Shown one piece after another: positions 12,811 through 24,711 of a DNA stretch of 64,000 nt. The translations under genes were made by a program, and so were the position numbers. This DNA is from Tetragonia tetragonoides. Its lineage: Eukaryota > Streptophyta > Magnoliopsida > Caryophyllales > Aizoaceae. The notes beneath the pieces were generated by a model, which did not search any database, had not been told where the DNA came from, and saw only the letters and a list, made by a program, of their open reading frames with translations. Position 1 is the stretch's first letter; the number at the start of each line of letters is the position of its first letter. The DNA lies in contig CM076144.1 of NCBI GenBank assembly GCA_038025085.1, positions 124,001 through 188,000 of the forward strand. The letters are read 5' to 3'.

Positions 12811-12960
12811 CTGAAACAAGGAGTGACTTGACTGTGATTGTGATTGTGATTGTGATCGTAGTTGTAGGCGATGAGAGAGAAAGAAGAAAGCGAGGAGAGC
12901 TCTGGGTAGGCAAGAGGTGAGAGAAGATAGAATACAATAAGATTTAGGGAGAGGTTACAA
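12811..12960 (-). other. Probable first non-coding exon of the acetyltransferase gene
   Basis: On the minus strand TTTCAG/GTATCTTCC at 12811 is a good donor, preceded by pyrimidine-rich leader-like sequence with a short (GATTGT)n-type repeat at 12832-12857. The far end (transcription start) is a guess. Intervening sequence 11971-12810 shows nothing else. Confidence 0.45.
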
Positions 12961-13399
12961 ACAAGGAACAAGAAAGCATAATATAATATGATGTGAATAT
13001 GAATTCAATATATGATACAGAAGTAGTAAAGAAAAAAAACCTTTGTAGTTGTGTTTTGAATGGACGGGTAGTATTAGATTACTATGGGTGAGAGAAACAA
13101 GGGATATTGATCTGGCCTTCTGGTTCTGGGGTTTGGTTTTGGTTTGATTTGTGCATTCCCATCTTTGTTTTCTTTTGGGTTCTTCTGTGCATTGTCTGTG
13201 TCTCGTGTCTCGTTGACTGATTAGTTTTTTATTTTTTTATTTTTCTAAATGGGGATTGCTATACGTAAATCGCAAATTACTAAACGTAAATCCCCATTTC
13301 CCACAATACCCCTAAGTAATTTTCAGCCCTTTCTCTCTCTTCCTCCCTTTTCTCTCAACCAATTTTCTCAAAACCAAAACCAAATAGCCTGAACTGGCA

Positions 13400-13775
13400 G
13401 GGGTGGTCGGGCTTGGGGTCGGGGCTCAGGTGGTCGGGTTGGGGTCGGGGCTCAGGTGGTCGTCTTGGGGTCGGGGCTTGGGGTCGGGGCTCAGCCGCTC
13501 AGGTGGTCGGGTTGGGGTCGGGGCTTGGGGTCGGGGCTCAGGTGGTCGGGTTGGGGTCGGGGCTTGGGGTCGGGGCTCAGCCGCTCAGGTGGTCGGGTTG
13601 GGGTCGTCGGGGCTCAGCAGCTCAGGTGGTCGGGTTGGGGTCGTCGGGGCTCAGCCGCTCAGGTCGTCAGGGCTAAGCCGCTCAGGTGGTCGGGGCTTGG
13701 GGTCGTCGGGGCTCAGTCAGGTGGTCGGGGCTTGGGGTCGTCGGGGCGCCGCTCAGGTGGTCGGGGCTTAGGGTT
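13400..13775 (+). repeat. G-rich minisatellite in MULE left arm
   Basis: Tandem variants of GGTCGGGGCTTGGG and GGCTCAGGTGGTCGGG repeat for about 375 bp. The + strand has many closely spaced G3-G4 runs. The mirrored array in the right arm (about 17880-18250) has the same G-rich strand on the minus side. Glycine/arginine-rich open frames here are by-products. Confidence 0.85.
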
Positions 13776-13779
13776 TTGT

Positions 13780-14135
13780 TTTTTTTTTTTTTTTTTTGTT
13801 TTTCTGTTTTTTTACATTATTTTTGATGATTTTAATTTTTTTGTTTTTCTTTTTTTTTTACATTATTTGGTTTTGGGTTTTTTTTACATTATTTTTGATG
13901 ATTTTAATTTTTTTGTTTTTCTTTTTTTTTTTTTACATTATTTGGTTTTGGGTTTTTTTTACATTATTTTTGATGATTTTAATTTTTTTTGTTTTTCTTT
14001 TTTTTTTTACATTATTTGGTTTTGGGTTTTTTTTACATTATTTTTGATGATTTTAATTTTTTTTGTTTTTTCTTTTTTTTTTTTACATTATTTGGTTTTG
14101 GGTTTTTATTACATTACCTAATATTTTTGATGATT
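13780..14135 (+). repeat. T-rich ~74-bp tandem array in MULE left arm
   Basis: About four and a half copies of a unit containing TACATTATTTTTGATGATTT and TACATTATTTGGTTTTGGG with long T runs. The mirrored array is at about 17470-17875. Confidence 0.85.
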
Positions 14136-14507
14136 TTAATTTTTTTTAAAACTAAATATAATTATTTATTACTGAATTGTATTAGTTTTTCAGAATTTGT
14201 TCTTATTTGGAATTTATGTACTATATTACAGGATGAAGTTTTAGAAAAATTGTGATGTACTACTATAATATAAATACTTGTAAAACAATGCTAAAATGTA
14301 TTCCGTATGAAATAAAAAATGTAAGCTAAACAAACAAAAATCAAGAAAAAAATAAATCATAACTCCCTGTCGCAGGAATCGCGATTGCACTTAGCACGTG
14401 CAACAAGCCCTTTAAACCCCTAGGTTGTCCCTAGTGGACGAGTAAGGTCTCGTCAGGGTTTACAAAAGATATACCCACAAAATCTAAAACATGAAAGTAA
14501 ACGCCGA

Positions 14508-17367
14508 TCATTCGAGCTCAATAAGTTCAGCAGGAGGCTTAGGAGGCTTAGGTGGCTGGAACTCAATCCATCGTTTTAACCTGTCGGAATATTTATGTTG
14601 CCAACCAACAACGCTAGCATCAGAATAATAAAACCATTGACTGTTAATTTCTGGCATCGGAGAATCTTCGGTCATGTATACCTGCGAAAACACCAATAAT
14701 ATCAATAAAATCATATATTTTATGTCATGTAATTAACAATATAAATATTAACTTAAATTATAATTAAGTAAATACCGCTATAAAGTGATTTGTAAAATAA
14801 GCAATTGTGATCACTCTAGTCGGCCCTTGCACGTTGTCGGGCACTATCATCGGGAAAAATGTCACGCTCCCATTTTCTGATAAACTTATAAGTACGACAT
14901 TGTAAGTAGTGGCAATCACCCATCCAATATCTGGTAAGGACATCCATTTTTCTTGAGGTGCAGATCCTTCAAAATGTTTAAGTGAATTCACAAGCTCTAT
15001 TGCTCGTTCTTCAGTTCCAAATATGCCTACATAAAACTGATACCGCTTTTCCAACTCATCAACCAACTCCTTTCTTACTTTCTTCCAATCCTCATCATCT
15101 AAGTGAATCAAATATGCGATGGCTCTAAACCCGCAGTTTCCATCTCCATCAACATCTTTCCAATCATGAATAAAAGGAATAATAAATGGTGGGAGTTTAG
15201 AGACATAATGATTAGGAAGGGGCATACGTGGTCGTGGAGAAGGGTGAAAAGATGGAAATATTGGTGGCCTCTCAGCACTTGGTGATGCGGAAACTGACCT
15301 CCGAGTACTTGGTGATGCCGAAGTCGATCTTCCACGACCACGTGACGATCCTTGTACTCTGTACTTTTTCTTACTGTGCTCATATGCTGATAAATCTCTT
15401 GAGACCGAGGTTTTCCTGGGGCGACCTTTTGTTTTTTTTACTTGTGGTTCATCAATATTTTTCAATTCAGGGTTGAGAATTTTCTCTAGTGACTCTGTAC
15501 ACGTCCTCCTTACATCACGAGATTGTTGCCACACCTTGTCAACTAATAACTGCAACAAGCTATTTTCCTCTTCCTCTGAATCACCCTCGATGCATTGGAC
15601 AGCTTCTATGTCTAGAATTTTCCAAAATTGATGAACATCTTCCAATTGAACACATTTTTCCTGTCTCATGAGTGAATTTAATTCGTGTGCACATGGGAGG
15701 CCGTGTGTTTTTCTCAAATAACAACCACATGCTAAACTATCTTGACATTCATGATCAGGTCGTTTGAACTCCTTGTCTAGCAAACGTATAGCTTGGTGTG
15801 TGACACGGCCGTTCAACCTTCGAAACACAGGTAAAACTGTAACATGAAGAGCAACTAATTGTGACCTCTCCAATTCTTTTTTTATTTCTTGAATCTGCAA
15901 ATTCAACATGGAATCAATTTTCGGCCACAACGTATCAAAACCTCCTATAGATGTTTCAATGTAGTGCTTCAACGCAGAATGAGCACTCTCTGCCCTGTTG
16001 TTCATAATTAGATAATGTCATAGTAAATATGTTAAAAATTATAGCCCTTATTTTCATGCATTATCAAATTGAAATAATGAAATGTATATAAATCTCACAT
16101 AACTAAAATAAAAAAAATAATAAAATCCACAAACCTGTTGGTTGTTACCGTTCCGAAATGCAATATCTTGTTAGTCCATGCACTTACAAATTTTTCCTTG
16201 TATGGTCCAATCCAAATTCTATGCAAATATTCCCATAGACCTTTCACCCACCCATAAGACTCTCTCATCCTTTCCACATTTTTTTTCATATTCTTCCTCA
16301 GTTGCAGATTCCACCACCTTTGTCCATGTGCCCTTTGAAAATTGCTCGCCAATAGCTGCATTTTTTATTAATTTAGTACAATGATCTTGCACATCTTTTG
16401 AAATATGATGTCTACACAAAAGGTGATGAACCTTTGAAAAATTTTTGCCAATCGCATTCATTGCTGCCAATTCTCTATCTGTGATTATTAGTTCAGGGGA
16501 CACATTCGAACCCAATAGATGCTTCACATTCTCAATTGCCCAGGCATAGCTCTCCTCTCTCTCATTGTTCATGAATGCGTAAGCAACTGAAAAGTTACGC
16601 CCGGTTGGAGTAATCCCAATAATTTCTAAGAGAGGCATCTTGTATCGATTTGTTTTGTAGGTACTATCCATAACCAATACGTATGGGAATTTGTGTAGCA
16701 TGGCGATACAAGTAGGATGAGCAAACAATATATCACTTAGAACATTTTTCCCTGGTTCCGTTCTGTGCCACTGGCGATAACCATGATCAATTATAAGTTT
16801 CATTAGTTGTTGAATCACCGTGCGTCCCTCCATTGCATTGTTCTTCAACGTATTTCTGTAATTGTAGATATGCTTCGATGTGACCAATTTCTTACCCAAA
16901 TTATTGTTGAGAAAAGTCAATATCTTTTGTGGCTTAACATCACTCTTAGTCAATGCTGCAGTGATTTCTTTCTCAACTTTACCCAATTTGCCAACTCCTG
17001 TATGTCCAAGTTTAGATTTTCCGAGTTTATGATTGTGGTACCCATTGTGAACTATCAACGTCCAGAAGCCATCACTTTGTTCAATACCTTTCAATTGAAA
17101 AGGACACCCACATTTTTTCGTTCCAGTAGATCTGCTAGATTCCATATCAACTGATTTATTTTTAGGAGGTCTATATCTTCCATGTCGTTCACACCCAAGC
17201 GACACCCTTCCAGCCTTGGAACCAATAATGTACAGAAATATGTTGTGCTCCTCTCCTATTTGTTTTGCTGTAGCCTCTAACTCTGGTCGATCCTTGAACT
17301 TCTGTTGAGTTACAAAGTGATGACCGTAATCTATTAGAGTTTTTGGGAATTTTTCTAAAACTTCATC
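14508..17367 (-). pseudogene. MULE transposase-SWIM-OTU protein, one frameshift
   Basis: Three exons on the minus strand: 16135-17367, 14776-15994 and 14508-14681, with clean GT-AG joins. The N-terminal region is FAR1/MULE-like with a WRKY-GCM1-like cysteine/histidine zone (CERHGRY ... KKCGCPF ... NGYHNH). The DDE core shows LVMDSTYKTNRYK (first D), IITDRELAAMN (second D) and NNRAESAHSALK (probable E). A SWIM zinc finger follows (CGCYLRKTHGLPCAH). The C-terminus carries an OTU cysteine-protease domain with DGDGNCGFRAIAYL (Asp and Cys) and FTNHFIAVF (His). An A8 run at 16279-16286 shifts the frame inside exon 1; A7 would restore it. Any exon upstream of 17367 in the arm is not resolved. Confidence 0.85.
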
Positions 17368-18650
17368 CTGTAATATAGTACATAAATTCCAAATAAGAAC
17401 AAATTCTGAAAAACTAATACAATTAAGTAATAAATAATTATATTTAGTTTTAAAAAAAATTAAAATCATCAAAAATATTAGGTAATGTAAGAAAAACCCA
17501 AAACAAAAAAATGTAAAAAAAACAAAAAAACAAAAAAAATTAAAATCATCAAAAATAATGTAAAAAAAAACCCAAAACCAAATAATGTAAAAAAAAAAAG
17601 AAAAACAAAAAAAATTAAAATCATCAAAAATAATGTAAAAAAACCCAAAACCAAATAATGTAAAAAAAAAAAAAAGAAAAACAAAAAAAATTAAAATCAT
17701 CAAAAATAATGTAAAAAAAACCCAAAACCAAATAATGTAAAAAAAAAAAAAGAAAAACAAAAAAAATTAAAATCATCAAAAATAATGTAAAAAAAACCCA
17801 AAACCAAATAATGTAAAAAAAAAAAAAAGAAAAACAAAATAATGTAAAAAAACAGAAAAAAAAAAAAAAAAAAAAACCAAAACCCTAAGCCCCGACCACC
17901 TGAGCGGCGCCCCGACGACCCCAAGCCCCGACCACCTGAACGGCTGAGCCCCGACGACCCCAAGCCCCGACCGCCTGAGCGGCTTAGCCCCGACGACCTG
18001 AGCGGCTGAGCCCCGACGACCCCAACCCGACCACCTGAGCTGCTGAGCCCCGACGACCCCAACCCGACCACCTGAGCGGCTGAGCCCCGACCCCAAGCCC
18101 CGACCCCAAGACGACCACCTGAGCGGCTGAGCCCCGACCCCGACCCCAAGACTACCACCTGAGCCCCGATCCCAACCCGACCACCTGAGCCCCGACCCCA
18201 AGCCCGACAGCAAAAAACCCGACCAACCCTGAGCCCCCTCCCCCTCAGCCCGACCACCTGAGCGCCCACTGCGACCCGACCCAGCCGTCTCCGGCATCTC
18301 TCTCCGCCCCTGGTAACCGCCCGTCAGCCACCAACCACCCTCAAAACCACCCTCAAAACCATAAACCAACGGTACTTGAAAAACAAAAAAAAAAAAAAAA
18401 ATCAAATTGTTTTACTTACATGAATATCATCGTTAATATCATCAAAAAATTGATCTTGAGTAAAGAAATTATCCATGTTGATAGTAGTTTAGAATTTTTT
18501 TCAATGTATGGAAGGAGTATAATAAGGGGAATTGAGAGGAAAAAAATTAGGAAAGAGGAAGGTTCTCTGAAAATAAAAAGGGTACTTTCGGAAAGATTGT
18601 GTAAAAGATATTTACGTTTAGTAATTTAGAATTTACGTTAAGCAATTCCG
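17357..18650. repeat. MULE right terminal arm
   Basis: Inverted relative to 13251-14253: a T/A-rich tandem array (17470-17875), a GC-rich array (17880-18250), then about 300 bp not shared with the left arm (18260-18600), and the terminal inverted repeat ending at 18650. It should contain the transposase promoter. Confidence 0.85.
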
Positions 18651-18658
18651 TTCTAGAT

Positions 18659-19794
18659 ATGACGTTGCTGAGTACCTGGGTCGTCGTCATTCACTTGCAC
18701 CATCTATTAAAAAGTTGATAGAAAATACACGCTCCTAGTAGCAGGTAAAATTTTGACAACCCTTTCAAATTATGAAATCTCTTTTAGGAAACTTTTTTAT
18801 ATGAACCTACATTTAAGATCTTAAACAAATTACGGAAAAGGAAAAAATCTAAAAACTCTGGCTTACCAAATTACTTGGGGGATAGAGAATTGTGGATTTA
18901 AAATTCAGGATTTGCAAACTTGTCGAAATTAATTAAAAACATTTTCATTTTGGCCGAAACAAATTGGTCGGTTACTCAACATAATAAAGAATTAAAGAAA
19001 GATGGTTAACTTTGAGAAATTTCAATTTTTTTTCAAATTAATTATAGCAGTAATTTTTTAGCATATTTTAAGTTTCTTATGAGGCCGCCTCAAGGTGAGG
19101 CCACCTCCATAACCAAAAATGACCTTATGCTTGTATGAGTCATCACCTTGAGACAGTCTCATACGAGTTTTTGTGTATGTCGATTAAGAGGTTTAATAAT
19201 CTTAAAGAAAGTGTTGCAGGGAATCCAGAATATAAAACACCATAGTCTTAGCATAAAATTTTAGCTAGCCCCTCAAGGAAAGTAACACATTGCAAACTGA
19301 AAAGTAAACCAAAACATTATACTCATACTTGTGAGCTGCCTAATAATAATGGAATGAATTGACATCCAAGCTCCAAAGTCCAACCAAATCTTGCGAATAT
19401 TGCTAAACTTGAGTACATTACAAAGCCTCAAAAAAAATGTATTTGACAAAGCCAAGGAGAATGAAAAATACAATACTATATCATCCTACATGAGCATTTC
19501 TTTACTGTAGGACAACCTATATTAGTTTATAATTAAATAGAATCGTCGCTAACATGGGCACTGAACTGAATGGTCTTGCTGACTGGCATAAATTTGTGAA
19601 TACAAAGGACAACTTTTCATTGCACAAAATGCTTCTATGAAGTATTAGATAAAGCTTTCCCGCCAGGCTACCACTCTTACAGAGTGCAGGTACCACTGGT
19701 GCAGCCTGTACCATGAGCTGCACTTCAAGCATTTGAAATTGGGTATGGTGCAATGTTTCAGGGCCTGTGTATTCATCTACTGAAGTATATGACT
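18659..19794. other. Intergenic spacer, 3' flank of the kinase-like gene
   Basis: No gene is seen. 19080-19175 holds a short dispersed-repeat-like segment with CTTGTATGAGTCATCACC and CTCATACGAG in opposite orientation. The 3' untranslated region of the kinase-like gene probably occupies about 19480-19794. Confidence 0.4.
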
Positions 19795-22700
19795 CTATAG
19801 AACAGCACCAGTGACAAAACGATGGCTCTGTACAGCTGCAGCAATTGGCCGCTTCCTGAAATCAGGATTAAGCATTGCCTGTACATTGGCATTGAAAAGA
19901 ATCAAAAGATCATTCTCAAACCACAACATACAATTAGAATAAGCAAGTAGCTTTTAATAGAAGCAACGTGACAGAATCGTACATGTAATAACATAGTTCT
20001 AAAGACAAGATACCAGGGTCAATAAAGATGCAACTGAGCAGCAGATACTCTGACGACATCAAGCATGATAGACAAGGCGTCTATATCACATCTCATGGCA
20101 CAAAAGTGCACATAAACAGATCACACAAGGACATGTAGACTAGTCAACCATCACAGCTTCCACCGTATACTAAGTTAATTCAATTTGCATGAACTATCTT
20201 CTTGAAAGCATAGAACCTATTTTCTACTAAACCGGAAAATCTGAGATATATAAATACAGAATGAGTCAGAACGAAATCCATGATACCAATTTATCTTTCC
20301 AGAACATAATTCATACAATCTTAGGTGAACTAAATATCATTCAAACCTGGAGTAACTCCCAGCCAGCACCAGCACCAAGATCTAAGAATTTGACAGCTTC
20401 CAGCAAGCGGTCATCAGCTAAACAGTATCTGAGAGCAGATCACCATGCAAAAGTCATTATTAAGTACTACATAAAGCTTCCAAAAAATTGTCTGCATCCT
20501 GACTAGCAACAAAAAAAAAAAAAAAAAAAAAAAAGTTGTCTGCATCCTGACTACACTACCCACATAGAAAATTCAAATACAGTAATACTTCTGTGCAGAA
20601 ATTATCTCAGAGACTAATAAATGAAATACAATCAATAAAGCTCATTACTACTTGTCTAAGCACACAATAGAAATCACGCTCACATAGTTCATGCTACCAC
20701 CCAAATGAATCCTTCAGGATTACAAATATCTGTTGCAAGCTTAACCTCATGAGCATATATTTCAGGCCAGCCACTAATAAGCTTGTACAAAGCATCAAAG
20801 CTCAAACATAAATAGCGCATCTGAATTTTGAGTAGTAGTAGTTACAAATATGCTTGTATGTTTCAAGTCCAGCCCATCAAGTCACTAGTCATGCAAGATG
20901 TTCTGGGACTAATGTCCTTACCGAATGAATAAAGGGGAGGGGTAGAATATGTAGCTTACACTACTTACTCTCTGGCTGCTTGGAGATCAAGCTGGAAAGT
21001 GGTTTCCAGAAGCCTCTGCGGGTGCCATGTACATTCACTTCATTCAGTACTCATTAAATGAAGAATGAATTTTACAGCTTATATAAACCACTGATTTCAC
21101 AAGGCTGAAGTAGAACGACTCACTTGCAAAGAAAGGCTGTCCATGATGCCAGTTTCACAAAAAGGAATGAAAGCCAGATACGCAAAAAGAAGCCCCGCTC
21201 CATATCTGCATGAAAAATTTTAATAGGCAGTGGCACACACGTATATCCCTCTGAAACTAAAGCCAAGGTATGTGAGTCTCCTGAACTTACATGTCATCTG
21301 CAATCCCAAAGGATCTTTTCTCAATGGGATTGAATGCACCTGCAGCAACTGCTCGCCTCCAAAGCCCTTCAGACAAAGTTCCGGGGCCTTTCTCCAAGGC
21401 TGAATAACTGGAAAATAGTGCATTCAATTTGTATCCAATATGATTGTACATTAAAAGGAGGAATAACATTTATGGACAAGGCTACCTTGTTTTTTTATGC
21501 TCTTCACCAATAAATTATAATGTTAAAGTCCTTTCTTTCTAATCCTTATTTTTGGGGTGGTGGAAGATAGAGGGAATCAATAAGTGACGGGATGAAGAAT
21601 AATGGGCATTCAGCCATGATTTTGCATATAACACAAAGTTTCAATTTCCACCATTTCAGAAATTAGGAACACATCTCAAAGATCCATGCGCAAGAAAAGC
21701 AAACATACAAAACAGATTCATCTGCATTGCGGTTGCTAACTACTGCTACATATATATGTAAACAATTCATCTAATTGAGACTTGGGAAACTGAATGAGTA
21801 TTGTAACTAATGTAATAGAGGAGATGATAAAGAACCTTATATCAACGGAAAAAGCAAGATCTCGAAGTCTTGCGATCAAGTAAACAGCTTCTCTCTCAGA
21901 CATTGTACTGCCGCAAGAGAACAGAAGATTGTATGTCATTCTATACAGCAAAAAGAATCATAACAGACAAAATATGTGCTCATTCACAGCCATAATCTGA
22001 GAAACATCATAGTCAGACAACATACTTGAGAACGACAGAAGCAGGTCCAAGACTCTGATGTAATCTATCATGGTCATGCATGTAGACCAGACCGCCTGAA
22101 ATTCCTTGCAGCATCCTGATGACAAAATATCTTCTACGTTTAAGTGTTTCCTCCTGTTCGAAAGGATTCCAAAATGTCTGTACTTGTGGAGTCTGGCTTT
22201 TGGGGAGTCTTTCACTGGCTCTCCTTGCATAATCAGCAGCACTGTATCTCCCATCATTGCGGAAGGCAAGCCACTATGAAAGGCATACATATTAAATGAC
22301 CAAAAGTGACATTGAAACAGGAAACTCAACCTTCTGGATTGTTCAATAAAACAGACCTGCTCGCCAGTTTTTGTCTCAAATCCTCCTAGGAGTATCAGGA
22401 GATTCTGGCATAATTCCTTTGAGCTGCTCTGAGGAGAATGCAGTTGTGACTATTAATTGGCAGGATCAGGGTCTATTCAGAAAGTAAAATATGGATTAAA
22501 CTTTGAAGTTTTTTGATAAACATTTCGACAGACCTGAAGGATAGCATGAGCGCTTAGCTCGTTAGCAGCCATCATATCAGCCTCAACACCACCAGCTCTT
22601 TTCCCAGGATATACCTAAATAAGCATTCAATAGGACCATAGAAACATCAGATACAGTGGTCATGTTTAGAACCTTTGTATCAGCATCATTGGGTCATACC

Positions 22701-23892
22701 ATGACATTAGCATTATGGAACTTGGAGCACATAAAAGAGTTAAATATACTATCATGATAATAATGACGAAACCAATGGGTGTCATTTATCTTGGTATCAG
22801 CTCTTTTCCCAGGTATCTATTGTTCCTATATCTTTTGTGAGGTTTTTTTCCCTGATAACATGGGTGCCCATGCTTTGGTCGACTAATGCCTCGAGCCCTG
22901 AAGCTAACAGCTAGGAAAACCTCCAGTGGACCTAAGGAGGCTCAAACAAACGATGAGCTACCCTCTCAGGGTTCCAAAATCATTCATGAGAGTCCAGCCA
23001 ATATACAATAGAACAGCCAAAACAGAAACTCAAAGGGAAAAATGACACCCTGGTCCACTAGGAAAGCAAATGCTTCGAGGCATTACGTGCTGGAACAGTT
23101 GAGTTGGGAGAATGAGAAGTTGGGGATGACCTTAAAAATGACTGAAGTTCCTCTCCTTGGACCTTGAGTTATTCTTCCTTCATATAGTCTGCAAAGAACT
23201 GCCAAGGACAATATAACTCACTATTTTACTTTAGTATAGAGGAACAACAAAGACACAACAGAAGCAACTTAGGAAAAACCCCAGTTGTGCAATGCTTAGT
23301 CAGATGAGCAGAAAACACACCTGATGGTGACACTGCCTTCACCAACATCTTGGCTTCTCAATTTCCCAATGTTGTCCGAAGAATACCCCATATCAATACC
23401 ACCCTGAAACCCCGAAGAACTGAAATGACAACAAAACAAAAGCATAAACCTTTCTCAAGAGTTACGTTGAAGATTTAACTGAATTTATACACATGAACAA
23501 CAATTAGAAGAACATGGTGTAATTAGTTCCTGGATAAGATAAGAGAAAACCCTAACTAAAAGAGATAGCTCTTGTAAAGTTCAATTGCATTCAGAAAACC
23601 CTAAGTAGAGAAAGGGAGAAGAGAGAGACCTTGTAATGTTCATAAAGCCGTAGCTGCCGAGAAATCGACCGACTTGAAAAGCATCAGGATCCATTATAAG
23701 ACTGGATTTGCAATTGAATCGTCGAAATGGTGAAATTCCATTTCTTCCAGTTCCCCGAAATGCAATTCTGGAATTGAAACCACTTGATATCGATATAATT
23801 CTGGTACTGCTAGGGATTTTTGAAAAACTAAAATTGTGCGGCTGTACTTGTGGGGAATGAAAGCAATTCGATAGTGCCATCAACGTAAACAT
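19795..23892 (-). CDS. Plastid-type protein kinase-like protein (At5g16810-like), 12 exons
   Basis: Exons (minus): 23630-23892, 23321-23419, 23131-23188, 22534-22614, 22357-22428, 22026-22273, 21836-21907, 21291-21407, 21124-21205, 20969-21015, 20347-20428 and 19795-19878. All have GT-AG borders and matching phase, giving 434 codons plus stop. The N-terminus is rich in Ser, Arg and hydrophobic residues with few acids, like a plastid transit peptide. The kinase fold is degenerate: VIFKVYPGKRAG carries the likely ATP-site Lys, MHDHDRLHQSLGPASVVLN replaces the usual HRD loop and LRDLAFSVDI stands where DFG is expected. It is probably a pseudokinase. The C-terminal AMLNPDFRKRPIAAAVQSH resembles the kinase-lobe Arg motif. 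Met 5 (23880) is an alternative start. It matches my memory of the gene beside Arabidopsis NAA60. Confidence 0.85.
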
Positions 23893-24711
23893 GGCTTTCT
23901 CTTTCTTCTTCTTCTTCTAGCACCTGTTTGCTTTCATCAACTATCACCCACTCACATTCCCGCCATTGCCAATTCTAGTTTCACAATGAACGGATAAGGT
24001 TTTCTTTTTGCCTTTTCTTAATTATGGTTTCTCTTCCAATTAAATATACCCACTAACCAACGGTAAAAGAAAAAACAAGTCTTGTATGAGCACCTCAAGA
24101 TGAAGGTATCTCTATATACAAGTATGATATCGGCATAACATCATTGTTGTATGAGAGTTCTCATCTTAAGGCCGCCTCATACGAAATTTTGTAAAAGAAA
24201 ATATGAGGATAAGTTCATGAATAGTGTACATGAATTCATGTAATAGTAGCTCGGGGTGAATTAGGTACAGTGGTGCATGCCCCACTAGTCCCAGCAATAA
24301 CTTGAGAGTTTCTTCTTATTTCTCTTTTTTTTTTTTTTTTTTGGCTCTTCAGACTTCATAGATACAACACTTTCTTGTTAACTACGAGTATTGTATTGCC
24401 GCAAATGTTGCATAAGCCTTAACTCTAAATTCTAATTTAGTCCTCACTCTTCATAAAATTCTTAAAAATCAGAGTCATAATCAACTCTCAATGTTAAGAA
24501 ATTCCTATGTATGAGTACTGAGTACACAAGTTTAAGAATCTCTATGTTTAAAATCGTTCGGAAAATCCATCAGATTTTTCTAAGCTTAAAATTCTTATGT
24601 TCTCAAAAACTCTAAAATAAATAGAGCATTAAGAATCCTAGGCAAAGGATAGAGTGATAGATCAAACTAGATTTCTGAATTCTACATAATAAAGCCATCA
24701 CATTACAGAGG
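23893..24711. other. Intergenic region between kinase-like and SIN2-like genes
   Basis: It contains the promoter and leader of the minus-strand kinase-like gene (about 23893-24060) and the 3' flank of the SIN2-like gene. 24080-24190 is a short dispersed repeat related to that at 19080-19175 (GTATGAG...CTCATACGA). No exon is seen. Confidence 0.4.

Larger units (their letters stand above)
13251..14253. repeat. MULE left terminal arm
   Basis: From the outside in: terminal repeat (13251-13291), a short unique stretch, a G-rich minisatellite (13400-13775), a T-rich array (13780-14135) and a copy of the right-arm segment ending TTACAGGATGAAGTTTTAG. The last part duplicates the 3' splice site and first codons (DEVLEK) of the transposase exon, then stops. 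Confidence 0.85.
13251..18650 (-). mobile_element. Autonomous-type Mutator-like element with OTU-fused transposase
   Basis: The termini are inverted: about 41 bp at each end share ATTGCT-ACGTAAAT and AAATTACTAAACGTAAAT. They are bounded by TTCTAAAT (13243-13250) and TTCTAGAT (18651-18658), an 8-bp duplication with one mismatch. Each end continues inward as a mirrored arm: a GC-rich minisatellite, a T-rich ~74-bp tandem array and about 100 bp that reaches into the start of the first confirmed transposase exon. The interior encodes a MULE transposase on the minus strand (14508-17367). Length is 5.4 kb. The element sits between the kinase-like and acetyltransferase genes. Confidence 0.92.

Noticed and set aside
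13403..14121. Long Gly/Ser/Arg-rich and Phe-rich open frames
   Set aside because: They are translations of the G-rich and T-rich tandem arrays in the MULE arm; overlapping frames give equally long products.
16279..16286. Programmed frameshifting in the MULE transposase
   Set aside because: No slippery heptamer plus downstream structure was recognised; a simple homopolymer indel explains it better.
17700..18405. Minus-strand Gly-rich frames in the MULE right arm
   Set aside because: Mirror images of the left-arm artefacts; the transposase reading frame only becomes protein-like from 17367 on.
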